Of a stretch of 64,000 bases of DNA, positions 50,704 to 59,469 are shown one piece after another. Position 1 is the first letter of the stretch, and the number at the start of each line of letters is the position of its first letter. The translations under genes and the position numbers were made by a program. The stretch is from the NCBI GenBank assembly GCA_022340585.1, contig JAJDNS010000081.1, positions 24,089 to 88,088 of the forward strand. Direction: 5' to 3'. Below the pieces are notes generated by a model, which saw only the letters and a program-made list of their open reading frames with translations, was not told where the DNA came from and did not search any database. Source of the DNA: Acidobacteriota bacterium (lineage in GTDB: Bacteria > Acidobacteriota > Vicinamibacteria > Fen-336).

Positions 50704-51933
50704 ATGATCGTGATGAAGACCCCACCCGTCGCCCGCGCTGCCCTGACCCTGCTGGCGTTCGCCGCGTTGGAGAGCCTGGCCTGCACGCGGGCGCCCGAGC
50801 CCGCCCCGGAGCCGGAGCCGGCCGAGAAGGCGGCCCCGCTCACCTTCGAGTACTCGGTGGTGGACCCCGGGGGGGTGGGGCGCCTGGCCATCGGTGACAT
50901 CGATGGAGACGGCAAGAACGACCTCGTTCTCCACACCTGGTCGACGAACCGGGGCGTGGACTCCGACGGGTCGGTGTCCTGGTACCGCTACCCGGACTGG
51001 ACGAAGTCGATCATCAAGGACGGCGACCACATCTTCGGCGACGGGATCGTGCTGTCCGACGTCGACGGGGACGGCGACCTCGACGTGGTCACGGCCAAGG
51101 GCAACGACTCCAGCGCCCAGGTGTGGTGGTTCGAGAATCCGGGCGGGAGGGCCACGGAGGGCTGGAAGGAGTCGCTCGTGGCGGAGGTCGAAGCAGACAG
51201 CGAGGTCAAGGACCTCTACGTGGCCGACATCGATCACGACGGCAAGCCCGATCTGGCCGTGCGGACCAAGCACTTCTTCGCCCTCTACTTCCAGGAGAGC
51301 CCGGAGAAGTGGACCGAGCGGAAGATCCAGAACCGGGAGCGAGAGGGCATGACCCTGGCTGACCTCGACGAGGACGGGGACTACGACGCGATCATGAACG
51401 GCTACTGGCTCGAGTGCCCCGCCGACCCCCGGAAGGACGACTGGCCGTCCCACGTGATCGACGACCAGTGGTTCACCGACGTGACCGGGGGCTGGCAGGA
51501 CCACAGCGTCCGCATCGCCATCGGCGACTTCGACACGGACACTCGGCCGGACGTGGCGTTCTCCCACTCGGAGAAGCCCGGCTACGAGGTGACCTGGTAC
51601 TCCAGCGACGACCCCAAGGCAGGGCCGGACTCCTGGCGGAAGCACGAGATCGGCGTCGTCGACTACTGCCACACCCTCCGTGCCGCAGACATGGACGGCG
51701 ACGGGGACGACGACATCGTGGCCGCCACGCTCAAGCGGACACAGAGTCCCGAGATCGTGGTGTTTCTGAACTCGGTCGAGGGCCAGGAGTGGACGCGCTT
51801 CCGGGTCGCCGACAAGAGCGCCTACAAGGCGCGGGTGGGGGACATCGACAACGACCTCGACATGGACATCGTGACCTCGGCGAGCTGGGAGGATCCCCCC
51901 ATCATGCTCTGGAGGAACCAGCTGATCCCGTAG
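50704..51933 (+). CDS. FG-GAP/VCBS-repeat lipoprotein
   Basis: A 409-aa lipid-anchored beta-propeller. GAAGGAG precedes the ATG at 50704; the lipobox is SLAC, followed by a Pro/Glu-rich tether. VCBS/FG-GAP repeats with calcium-binding Asp loops recur: IGDIDGDGKNDLVLH, LSDVDGDGDLDVVTA, VADIDHDGKPDLAVR, LADLDEDGDYDAIM, IGDFDTDTRPDVAF, AADMDGDGDDDIVAA, VGDIDNDLDMDIVTS. The seven repeats fit one closed propeller, as used for adhesion or ligand binding. The frame's last 32 bases overlap the convergent TAXI gene. Likely in one unit with the ThuA gene. Confidence 0.9.
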   Translation: MIVMKTPPVARAALTLLAFAALESLACTRAPEPAPEPEPAEKAAPLTFEYSVVDPGGVGRLAIGDIDGDGKNDLVLHTWSTNRGVDSDGSVSWYRYPDWTKSIIKDGDHIFGDGIVLSDVDGDGDLDVVTAKGNDSSAQVWWFENPGGRATEGWKESLVAEVEADSEVKDLYVADIDHDGKPDLAVRTKHFFALYFQESPEKWTERKIQNREREGMTLADLDEDGDYDAIMNGYWLECPADPRKDDWPSHVIDDQWFTDVTGGWQDHSVRIAIGDFDTDTRPDVAFSHSEKPGYEVTWYSSDDPKAGPDSWRKHEIGVVDYCHTLRAADMDGDGDDDIVAATLKRTQSPEIVVFLNSVEGQEWTRFRVADKSAYKARVGDIDNDLDMDIVTSASWEDPPIMLWRNQLIP

Positions 51934-53269
51934 GCTCCTGCAGCCCGGCCAGGCGGCGCTGGATCGATGCCAGCTCGCCGTCCACGTGGTTCTGGAAGAT
52001 GCTGAAGGACTCGTTGGCCTCGAGGCGCTCGCTCACGAGGTCGGTGAAGGCCCGCTCGCGGACGTCGACGAGACGGTTTCGCCGGTCCAGGAGCTCTTCG
52101 CGGTTGGCCCGGCTCAGGTCCGGGGCGTCTCGCACGACCTCGATGTAGTAGGCGTCGATCCGGTTCTTCCGGGCGCGGCGGAACCAGCCGCGAAGGGCCA
52201 GCGTCGCCGACCAGGCACCCACGAGCAGGGTGAGGAGGAGGCTGAGCGGCTCGGCGTACTGGACCACGAAGGACGGCTGGAAGCGCTCGTAGTACGCGAT
52301 CGCCCCCGGGTGGTACGGGAGCCCCCCGGCCCCCGGGTTGTAGCTCTCGGTCAGCAGGTCGCCGAACGAGAGGTCGTGATCCGCGTCGTTGAGCCGGTTG
52401 CGCCGGGCAAACAGCGTCCTGGTCAGGTCGTGGACGAGGGATTGGTCCACGTCGTCGCGGGCGACCAGCTGGGCCTTCACCCCGACGGTGCTCACGGGCT
52501 CCAGGGGGACGCGGCCGTAGGTGCCGCGGGGCACGGTCATGGCGTGCAGCTTCGGGTACACGAGGGCCAGGGCGTCGGCCTCGTTGCCCGCCTCCTGGGC
52601 GTCGCCCAGGGTGAGAAGCCGCACCTCCCCGCGTCGAGCCACCGCCGCGACCGACGGGGATGGGACCGCGGTCAGGGCAAAGACGGCGTCGAGCTCGCCC
52701 GCCTCGAGGCGAGCGAGGGCCTCGGCCGGCGCCAGGGCCAGATCCTCTCCGGGCACGATCTCGAAATGGGCCAGGAGGCGCTCGGCCACCTGACGGGTGC
52801 CGCTGCCCGCACCGCCCAGCGACACCCTCCTCCCCTGCAGGTCGGAGAGGCGTGACACCGACCCGGCCACCTCGGCCGACACGAGCACGTGCATTGCTTC
52901 GTCGTAGAGGCTGGTGACCAGCCGGACGGACTCGTCGGCGGGAGTGTCGCTCTGGACGATCGCCAGATCGACGTCCCCGGCGGCCAGCAAACGCATGTTC
53001 TCGCTGCTGCCCTCGGTGATCCGTGCGGTGACCTGCGAGGCGAGACCCTCGTCCTCGATGAGACTCGCCAGCGCCGAGCCCAGGGCGTGGTATGCCCCGG
53101 TCTCGGGACCGGTGGCCAGCACGAGAGGACGGCTCCGGACGGAATGCGCCAACGACCACCACGTTGCCAGGCCCCCTACCACGACCACGAGCCCGGCCAG
53201 CGCGGCCACGAGGGCCGACACGGGCAGGGACGATCCGACGCCGGGCAAGCGGGACGAGCTCTTCGTCAT
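51902..53269 (-). CDS. membrane-anchored TAXI-family binding protein with C-terminal coiled coil
   Basis: A 455-aa protein. An N-terminal anchor (LPVSALVAALAGLVVVVGGLA) precedes the TAXI binding fold (residues 48-330): LVLATGPETGAYHALGSALASLI, DLAIVQSDTPADESVRL, SLGGAGSGTRQVAERLLAHF. Near residue 345 a second helix (PLSLLLTLLVGAWSATLAL) crosses the membrane, then a basic, helical C-terminus (RANREELLDRRNRLVDVRERAFTDLV, LASIQRRLAGLQ) lies in the cytoplasm. This TM-plus-coil tail follows a known TAXI variant, but no TRAP permease is present here. The layout suits ligand sensing across the membrane. Confidence 0.87.
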   Translation of the reverse strand: MTKSSSRLPGVGSSLPVSALVAALAGLVVVVGGLATWWSLAHSVRSRPLVLATGPETGAYHALGSALASLIEDEGLASQVTARITEGSSENMRLLAAGDVDLAIVQSDTPADESVRLVTSLYDEAMHVLVSAEVAGSVSRLSDLQGRRVSLGGAGSGTRQVAERLLAHFEIVPGEDLALAPAEALARLEAGELDAVFALTAVPSPSVAAVARRGEVRLLTLGDAQEAGNEADALALVYPKLHAMTVPRGTYGRVPLEPVSTVGVKAQLVARDDVDQSLVHDLTRTLFARRNRLNDADHDLSFGDLLTESYNPGAGGLPYHPGAIAYYERFQPSFVVQYAEPLSLLLTLLVGAWSATLALRGWFRRARKNRIDAYYIEVVRDAPDLSRANREELLDRRNRLVDVRERAFTDLVSERLEANESFSIFQNHVDGELASIQRRLAGLQEPTGSAGSSRA

Positions 53270-53293
53270 GACGTCTTGCGGCTCATGCCCTTC

Positions 53294-54301
53294 TCAGCGC
53301 TCCGGGCTCTCACGGGTGATCTGCGAGCGGAGCCCCCGCAGCCGCTCGTCCTCCTCCACCGCCCGCACGACCCGGAAGCCGACGTAGGGGGCGTCGGTGT
53401 GCCACCAGATACCCTTGGGCTGCTGGGGATCGCGCTTGCTCCAGCTCGGCGACGAACGGTAGCGTGCCCCGCACCGGAGCGCCGGCGGATCGTCGTCCCA
53501 GGACCCGCCTCGCACCACGTGAGGGTATCGTTCCTTCCCGGGGAGGTTGACCGGGGCTGCCGCACCGGCTTCCGCGTGGGCATAGGCCTCGGCGTCGTAG
53601 CGGTCGAGGCAGAACTCCATCACGTTCCCGTGGAGGTCGTGGATGCCCCATGGGTTCGGCTCCTTCTCGCCCACCGGCCGGGGCTGGAAGTCGGAGTTGT
53701 CGGCGTACCACGCGTGCTCGTCGAGCCCCGCCGGGTCGTCGCCGAACGAGTAAGCAGTGATCGTTCCCGCCTGGCACGCGTACTCCCACTCCGCCTCGGT
53801 GGGGAGACGGTAGGCCTTGCCGGTGACCGAGGACAGCCAGCGGGTGAACTCCATGGCCGCGTGGTAGCTGATGCCCACCACGGGCTGCGTCCCCTTGCCG
53901 AATCCGAACGACTCGTCGCCGTAGCGCTTGGTGGGGCGCGTCACGGCGTCGACGTCCGAAGACTCGGGCTCGTCGACCTCCAGGTCCTTGCCCGAGTCCG
54001 CCCTGCCGGTGTTGCGGAAGGCGTCGTAGAGGTCCCAGGTCACCTCGTGCTTCGCCATCCAGAACGGGGCCACCGTCACCTCGACCGGGGGGCCCTCGTC
54101 CGCTCCGCGTCCGGCTTCGGCCTCGGGGCTGCCGAGGAGGAAGCTCCCGCCAGGCACCGCCACCATCTCGAGGGTCAGGTTGGTGCCGGGGATCGGCTCG
54201 GCGTAGGGCTCGATGTCGGGCGCCTCCCGGGCCGGCCGGGACGCCGCGCCCGGTCCGCCCAGGGCGAGGGCCACCAGGGCCAGCACAGAGATGACTCTCA
54301 C
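53294..54301 (-). CDS. exported FGE-sulfatase-fold protein, probably not a true formylglycine-generating enzyme
   Basis: A 335-aa secreted protein. GAGGAGG lies five bases before the GTG at 54301, and a signal peptide (VISVLALVALALGGPGAAS) follows. The FGE fold is clear: LEMVAVPGGSFLLGSPEAEAG, FWMAKHEVTWDLYDAF, AYRLPTEAEWEYACQAG, NPWGIHDLHGNVMEFCLDRY and VVRGGSWDDDPPALRCGARYR. True FGE needs two active-site Cys around this last motif; only the second (RCGARYR) is kept. A structural, ligand-binding or iron-type role is more likely. TATCGT at 54325-54330 may be its -10. Confidence 0.87.
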   Translation of the reverse strand: MRVISVLALVALALGGPGAASRPAREAPDIEPYAEPIPGTNLTLEMVAVPGGSFLLGSPEAEAGRGADEGPPVEVTVAPFWMAKHEVTWDLYDAFRNTGRADSGKDLEVDEPESSDVDAVTRPTKRYGDESFGFGKGTQPVVGISYHAAMEFTRWLSSVTGKAYRLPTEAEWEYACQAGTITAYSFGDDPAGLDEHAWYADNSDFQPRPVGEKEPNPWGIHDLHGNVMEFCLDRYDAEAYAHAEAGAAAPVNLPGKERYPHVVRGGSWDDDPPALRCGARYRSSPSWSKRDPQQPKGIWWHTDAPYVGFRVVRAVEEDERLRGLRSQITRESPER

Positions 54302-54376
54302 GTGTCCTCCTCGGAAACTCGGGCACGATAGCACGAGTGTGCGGAGCCGCGGGCGCTTTCCGGAGCGCGGTGGCAG

Positions 54377-54382
54377 TAGAAT
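54377..54382 (+). promoter_or_regulatory. candidate -10 box TAGAAT upstream of the exported oxidoreductase
   Basis: TAGAAT preceded by GCAG, about 130 bases before the ATG at 54516, leaving a long leader with no obvious structure. Confidence 0.35.
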
Positions 54383-54515
54383 TCCTGGAGGCGGCGGACG
54401 TCATACTGGAGCTCGCGCCGGGGGCAGCCGCCCGGAACCCGTGCCCGGCCCGGATGGGGGCGGACCCCACGGTGGCCCCCGGGTGCGAGAGAGCCATCGA
54501 CGTGAGGAGCTGAAC

Positions 54516-55859
54516 ATGGGCAACGAGTCCCGTCGTGACTTCATCAAGACGTCCGCGGTCGCCGCGGCCGGTGTGGCGACGGTTGCCGAGCACGGGTTCG
54601 CGGTCCTCGGGCACGCGGCTCCCGACGTCCCCGTCCGGGTGGGGGTGATCGGGTGTGGGGGACGGGGCACGGGCGCGGTGCTCAATGTGCTCCAGGCCGC
54701 GACCAACGTCATCTATCCCCGGACCGGCTACCACACCGAGGACGTCGTGGAGGGGAGCGCCCGAAAGGCCGAGGGGGTGGCGATCGTGGCCCTGGCCGAC
54801 CTCTTCCCGGATCGGCTGGCCGGCTGTCGGACCCAGCTCGGGAAGGTGGGGGTGGAGGTCCCGGACGACGCCTGCTTCACCGGCTTCGACGCCTACGAGA
54901 AGCTCCTGGCCCGCGAGGAGGTCAACTACGTGATCCTGGCCTGCCCGCCGCACTTCCGGCCGCAGCACTTCCGGGCGGCCATCGAGGCGGGCAAGAACGT
55001 GTTCATGGAGAAGCCCATCGCGGTGGACGGCACCGGCGTGCGCTCGGTGCTCGAGACCGGAGAGCTGGCGAAGAAGAAGGGGCTCGGGGTGGTTGCGGGA
55101 ACACAGCGCCGCCACGAGGAAGCCTGGATCGAGAGCATGAAGCGGCTCCACGACGGGGCGATCGGCGAGATCTACGCGGCCCGGGCCTACTTCAACGGGG
55201 GCCGGGTCTGGGTGGTGGAGCGCCAGGAGGGCTGGAGCGACCTGGAATGGCAGATCCGCAACTGGGTGCACCACACGCGGTTCTCCGGGGACCACATCGT
55301 CGAGCAGCATCTCCACAGCCTCGATACCGCCAACTGGGCGCTCGGCGGACACCCGATCTCGGCGCGGGCCATGGGGGGGCGGCAGGTCCACCGGGGCGAT
55401 CTGTACGGCAACGTCTACGACCACTTCGCGGTGGAGTACGAGTACGCCGATGGCAAGCGGATGTTCAGCCAGTGCCGGCAGATGGACGACTGCGAGAGCC
55501 TGGTGACGACCTTCGTCGACGGCAGCGAGGGGTACGCCGACGGCCGGGGTCGGATCTTCGGCCCGGACGGGAAGGGGATCTGGAGGTACCGGAACCGGGA
55601 CGCCCCGAATCCGTACGAGGAGGAGCACGCGGCTCTCATCCGGAGCATCCGCGAGGGAAACCCGCTCAACGAGACCGTTCCCGTGGCCGAGGCCACCCTC
55701 ACCGCCATCATGGGCCGCGAGTCCGCCTACAGCGGGAAGACGATCACCTGGGAGGAGGCGTTGGGCTCGACGCAGGACTTCACCCTGGAGGCCTACGACT
55801 TCGACCAGCCGCTGGCCATTGGCACGGTGCCCATGCCCGGCACGTACGAGTTCTCGTAG
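54516..55859 (+). CDS. Tat-exported Gfo/Idh/MocA-family oxidoreductase
   Basis: A 447-aa NAD(P)-dependent oxidoreductase with a Tat signal (ESRRDFIKTSAVAAAGVATV). Rossmann motif VGVIGCGGRGTGAVLN; the catalytic-loop signature VFMEKPIAV contains the EKP tripeptide that the GH109 pair lacks. HHTRFSGDHIVEQHLHSLD supplies a likely active-site His, and QVHRGDLYGNVYDHF is a substrate-loop block common in planctomycete and acidobacterial members. It should oxidise or epimerise a sugar or cyclitol in the periplasm with a bound, recycled cofactor. The GH32 gene follows 80 bases downstream on the same strand. Confidence 0.9.
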   Translation: MGNESRRDFIKTSAVAAAGVATVAEHGFAVLGHAAPDVPVRVGVIGCGGRGTGAVLNVLQAATNVIYPRTGYHTEDVVEGSARKAEGVAIVALADLFPDRLAGCRTQLGKVGVEVPDDACFTGFDAYEKLLAREEVNYVILACPPHFRPQHFRAAIEAGKNVFMEKPIAVDGTGVRSVLETGELAKKKGLGVVAGTQRRHEEAWIESMKRLHDGAIGEIYAARAYFNGGRVWVVERQEGWSDLEWQIRNWVHHTRFSGDHIVEQHLHSLDTANWALGGHPISARAMGGRQVHRGDLYGNVYDHFAVEYEYADGKRMFSQCRQMDDCESLVTTFVDGSEGYADGRGRIFGPDGKGIWRYRNRDAPNPYEEEHAALIRSIREGNPLNETVPVAEATLTAIMGRESAYSGKTITWEEALGSTQDFTLEAYDFDQPLAIGTVPMPGTYEFS

Positions 55860-55939
55860 TCGCATCCCGGGCTCGAGGTCCCAGGGCCGTCGCGGCCGCG
55901 GCGGCCGGGACCCCGGGGAGCCAAGGAGGGAGGAACCCC

Positions 55940-57667
55940 GTGCCCTCACCCGACCGGACCGCCGGACCAGCCTGCCGCCTGCTGCCGCTCGTCCGGGGGA
56001 GCGTGGGCGCTCTCCTGGTCTTCACCCTGCTGACCGCGGCCCCCACCCCCGCCCCGGCCGACACGCCCGATCCCCCCGCCGAGCAGGAGAAGTCCTTCGA
56101 GATCACCGACCACCTCCTGCTCGTCCCCATCCGAAACGGCGCCGAGAAGGCCCAGGTGTCCCTCTTCATCGACGGGAAGCGCGTCCGGCGCTTCAGCGCC
56201 GAGCTGGCCGGGGCCGAGGACGACGTCAGCTTCTGGACGTACTTCGACCTGAGTCGCTTCGAGGGCGGGGAGGCCCGGCTCGTGGCCAGCGGACCCAGGC
56301 CGGCGCGAGTGGAGCTCATTCGCCAGGGAGACACGTACCCCGGGGAGGAGGAGCTCTACGCGGAGACCTGGCGTCCGCAGTTCCACTTCACCTCGCGCCG
56401 TGGCTGGAACAACGACCCCAACGGGCTCGTGTACTTCGAGGGCGAGTGGCACCTGTTCTACCAGCACAACCCCGTGGGCTGGGCCTGGGACAACATGCAC
56501 TGGGGGCACGCGGTCAGTGAGGACCTGGTGCACTGGCGGGAGCTGGGAGACACCTTGTTTCCCTGGAGCGACGACGCCCGGGGGCACGTCTTCTCCGGGG
56601 GCGGCTTTGTGGACTGGAAGAACATCTCCGGCTTCCAGGACGGCGACGAGCCGCCGCTGGTCGTGGCCTTCACCGACACCGAGGCCGGGGAATCCCTCGC
56701 CTACAGCAACGACCGGGGGCGGACCTTCACCGCCTACGATGGAAACCCCGTCGTCGCCCACGAGGGCCGCGACCCGAAGATCCTCTGGCACGAGCCCACG
56801 GGCCGATGGGTGATGATCGTCTACGACGAGAGCGAGGAGCGCGCCATCGACTTCTACTCCTCCGCCGACCTGAAGGAGTGGCGCTTCGAGTCGCGCCTGC
56901 CCGGGTTCTTCGAATGCCCCGAGCTCGCGGAGCTGCCCATCGACGGTGGCCCGGAGAGCCGCTGGGTCGTCTTCGCGGCCGACGGCGAGTACGTCCTGGG
57001 CTCCTTCGACGGCCGCGTGTTCAGCCCGGACCACGAGGGGAAGCACCGGCTGTGGCACGGCAACTTCTACGCCTCCCAGCTCTACAGCGATGCCCCGGAC
57101 GGGCGGTGGGTCCAGATCGGCTGGGCCCGGGGGAACGACTACCCGGGGATGCCCTTCAACCAGGGCATGACCGTGCCGGTGGATCTCTCCCTGCGGCAAA
57201 CGAAGGACGGCCCACGTCTCTTCGCCGAGCCCATCTCGGAGCTCGGGGCGCTGCGCGAAGAGCACCGCTCGCTGCCCACGGCCGCGTTGCCGGAGGGGGA
57301 CAACGCGCTGGCTGGCCTCGCGGCGGATGTCTTCGAGATCGACAGCACGCTCCAGCTCGACGACACGGTGGTCGTCACCCTCACCATCGGCGGAGCGAAG
57401 GTCGTCCTGAACGGGGCGCGGCGGACGCTGCGTTGCGGCGCGGCGGAAGCACCGCTTCCGGTGGCCGAGGACGGCCGGGTGCGCGTTCAGGTGCTGGTGG
57501 ACCGGGGCTCGATCGAGGTCTTTGCCGGAGACGGCCAGGTGGCCCTGGCCGAGGGGGTCCTGCTTCCTCGGGGCGACAAGGCGCTCATCCTGCACACCGC
57601 GTGGGGGACGGCCCGGATGGTGTCGTTCGACCTCTGGCGCCTGCAGAGCATCTGGCCGGAGCGCTGA
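55940..57667 (+). CDS. secreted GH32 fructan hydrolase
   Basis: A 575-aa exported enzyme. The GTG at 55940 has GGAGGGAGG upstream, then a signal peptide (GSVGALLVFTLLTAAPTPAPA). Residues 50-130 form an extra N-terminal beta domain like DUF4980. The five-bladed propeller starts at about 145: nucleophile Asp159 in GWNNDPNG, the stabiliser motif RDP at 277-279, and acid/base Glu325 in FFECPEL. FYQHNP and MHWGHAVSEDLVHW are further signatures. The C-terminal beta-sandwich covers 440-575 (DRGSIEVFAGDGQ). It would hydrolyse levan, inulin or sucrose-type fructosides. Confidence 0.95.
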   Translation: MPSPDRTAGPACRLLPLVRGSVGALLVFTLLTAAPTPAPADTPDPPAEQEKSFEITDHLLLVPIRNGAEKAQVSLFIDGKRVRRFSAELAGAEDDVSFWTYFDLSRFEGGEARLVASGPRPARVELIRQGDTYPGEEELYAETWRPQFHFTSRRGWNNDPNGLVYFEGEWHLFYQHNPVGWAWDNMHWGHAVSEDLVHWRELGDTLFPWSDDARGHVFSGGGFVDWKNISGFQDGDEPPLVVAFTDTEAGESLAYSNDRGRTFTAYDGNPVVAHEGRDPKILWHEPTGRWVMIVYDESEERAIDFYSSADLKEWRFESRLPGFFECPELAELPIDGGPESRWVVFAADGEYVLGSFDGRVFSPDHEGKHRLWHGNFYASQLYSDAPDGRWVQIGWARGNDYPGMPFNQGMTVPVDLSLRQTKDGPRLFAEPISELGALREEHRSLPTAALPEGDNALAGLAADVFEIDSTLQLDDTVVVTLTIGGAKVVLNGARRTLRCGAAEAPLPVAEDGRVRVQVLVDRGSIEVFAGDGQVALAEGVLLPRGDKALILHTAWGTARMVSFDLWRLQSIWPER

Positions 57668-57703
57668 CGCTCGAGCCAGGGGGGCTCGAGCGCTGGCGAA
57701 CGG

Positions 57704-59278
57704 CTAGGAGGGCGCTCCCTCGTAGGCCCCGGCCTCGGAAACGAAGCGCCTGGCCTCGTCCGCCTCCTGCGCTCGCTCCGTGGTGAGGATGAGATGACGA
57801 CCCTGCACGCTCAGGCTGACAGCGTCGGCGAATCGTCGGGGGTGATGTCGGATGGTCGTTCCGAGGAAGCGCCAGTACTCGCGCCGGTACCGGCCGATGA
57901 CTCCGTCGAGCCACAGCGAACGGACCAGGGCTCGAATCTCGGTGAGCCCCAACCGCTTTCCGGTGGGGGGCCTCCTCCGCTGATGGCGGAAGTTGGTCAG
58001 GCACCGTTCGAAGAAGCGCGCGGGGCTGTTGACCTCGGTCACGATCGACCGGTGACGGTCGAGAACCTCCTGGGGATCGATGAGCGGCACGAAGCTCAGA
58101 TCCCGGCCGAAGATCCCCGAATCGCCCTTGTACCGGGCCGACTCGTTCAGGCGGCCCGCCCGCTGGAACCGCTTGTAGTCGGGGGTGTCCCGGAGGACTC
58201 CCAGGATGCCCACCATGGCCACGGTGATGCCGGCCTCCTGGAGGAACGAGACCATGCGCTCGGCGATGTCGTCGGGATCGGTGTCGAGGCCCACGATCAT
58301 CCCCGCCTGCACCTCGAAGCCGTGCCCCTGGAGGATTCTCACCTTCTCGATGAGCGTCGTGTCGCCCTGGAGGTTCTTCTGCGCACCCATGAACTTGAGG
58401 CTCTCCTCGCTGGGTGACTCGATGCCGCAGAAGATCTTTCCGAAGCCGGCCTGGTTCATGGCCTGCAGGAGGGCCGGGTTGTCGCTCAACCGGACACTCA
58501 CCTGGGTGTTGAACTGGAACGGATAGCCGCGCTCCCGCTGCCAGTCGACGACCTCTTCCTCGAGGGTGCGGCGGATCGCCTCCTGGTTTCCGACGAAGTT
58601 GTCGTCGACCACCATGACCGCACCGCGCCAGCCGATCTCGTAGAGCGCCTCGAGCTCCTGGACCATCCGGGTCCCGGACTTGAGGCGCGTCGTCCTGCCG
58701 TAAAGCGACGGGATGTTGCAGAAGGTGCAGCTCTCCGGACAGCCGCGGGTGATCTGGACCAGCATGGTGCTGTAGTCGTCGACGTCGATGAGATCCCACC
58801 GCGGGAGGGGAGTCTGGGCGAGGCTCCGGAACCCACCGCGCCGGTCGACGATCTCGCGACCTTCCGGAGCGGGACGAGCGAGAAGGCGCTCGAGAACATC
58901 CACGAAGCCGTTCTCCGCCTCGCCGCGGTAGAAGACGGCCTCGCCGCGGATCTCATCGCAGTACTGAGTGGGCAGGGGACCGCCGCAGAGGACGGGCACG
59001 CCCTTCGTGTTGCAGCGGGAGATCACGGTCTCGAGGGAGTCCCAGTGGATGATCATGGACGAGGTGATAACGACGTCGGCCCACTGGAGATCGCGGTCCG
59101 CGAGGGGCGCCACGTTCATGTCGACGAGACGCAGGTCGTAGTCTCCCGGCATCATGGCGCCGATGGTCAGCAATCCGAGGGGAGGGAAGGCCGACTTCTT
59201 GTCGATGAGCCGGAGGGTCTCCTCGAAGCTCCAGAAAGAGCGGGGTTGCTCCGGGTAGACGAGCAGCGCCTTCGGCAT
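57704..59278 (-). CDS. cobalamin-binding-type radical SAM protein
   Basis: A 524-aa enzyme. Residues 1-150 form a B12-binding-like Rossmann domain (LLVYPEQPRSFWSFEE, FPPLGLLTIGAMMPGDY, VDMNVAPL) but lack the DxHxxG cobalamin motif. The iron-sulfur cysteines are Cys180, Cys184 and Cys187 in RGCPESCTFCNIP. Later blocks: MVVDDNFVGNQEAI, FGKIFCGIESPSEESLKFMG, and GMIVGLDTDPDDI. The C-terminal 150 residues resemble DUF4070. Relatives methylate or cyclise lipids and hopanoids; the substrate here is unknown. A TATCGT box is at 59353-59358. Transcribed alone. Confidence 0.9.
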   Translation of the reverse strand: MPKALLVYPEQPRSFWSFEETLRLIDKKSAFPPLGLLTIGAMMPGDYDLRLVDMNVAPLADRDLQWADVVITSSMIIHWDSLETVISRCNTKGVPVLCGGPLPTQYCDEIRGEAVFYRGEAENGFVDVLERLLARPAPEGREIVDRRGGFRSLAQTPLPRWDLIDVDDYSTMLVQITRGCPESCTFCNIPSLYGRTTRLKSGTRMVQELEALYEIGWRGAVMVVDDNFVGNQEAIRRTLEEEVVDWQRERGYPFQFNTQVSVRLSDNPALLQAMNQAGFGKIFCGIESPSEESLKFMGAQKNLQGDTTLIEKVRILQGHGFEVQAGMIVGLDTDPDDIAERMVSFLQEAGITVAMVGILGVLRDTPDYKRFQRAGRLNESARYKGDSGIFGRDLSFVPLIDPQEVLDRHRSIVTEVNSPARFFERCLTNFRHQRRRPPTGKRLGLTEIRALVRSLWLDGVIGRYRREYWRFLGTTIRHHPRRFADAVSLSVQGRHLILTTERAQEADEARRFVSEAGAYEGAPS

Positions 59279-59469
59279 GGGACCGACCTTTCGGGTATCG
59301 CGGGCAACTGCCGCCCAGTGGGCGCGGCGGATGTCCTTGGGAAGAATGCCGGACGATACCTCACCGGGGCCTCTGATGCGAGTGCTGCGCCCGGTTCTCC
59401 TCTCGAGGAGGCGGGACGACGCCCCCGCGAACCCCCCGCCTCCGGAGGTCAGGTGGTCGCGGCCGGGCT

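Noticed and set aside
53294..54301. True formylglycine-generating enzyme for sulfatases
   Set aside because: One of the two needed Cys is absent and no sulfatase is in the window.
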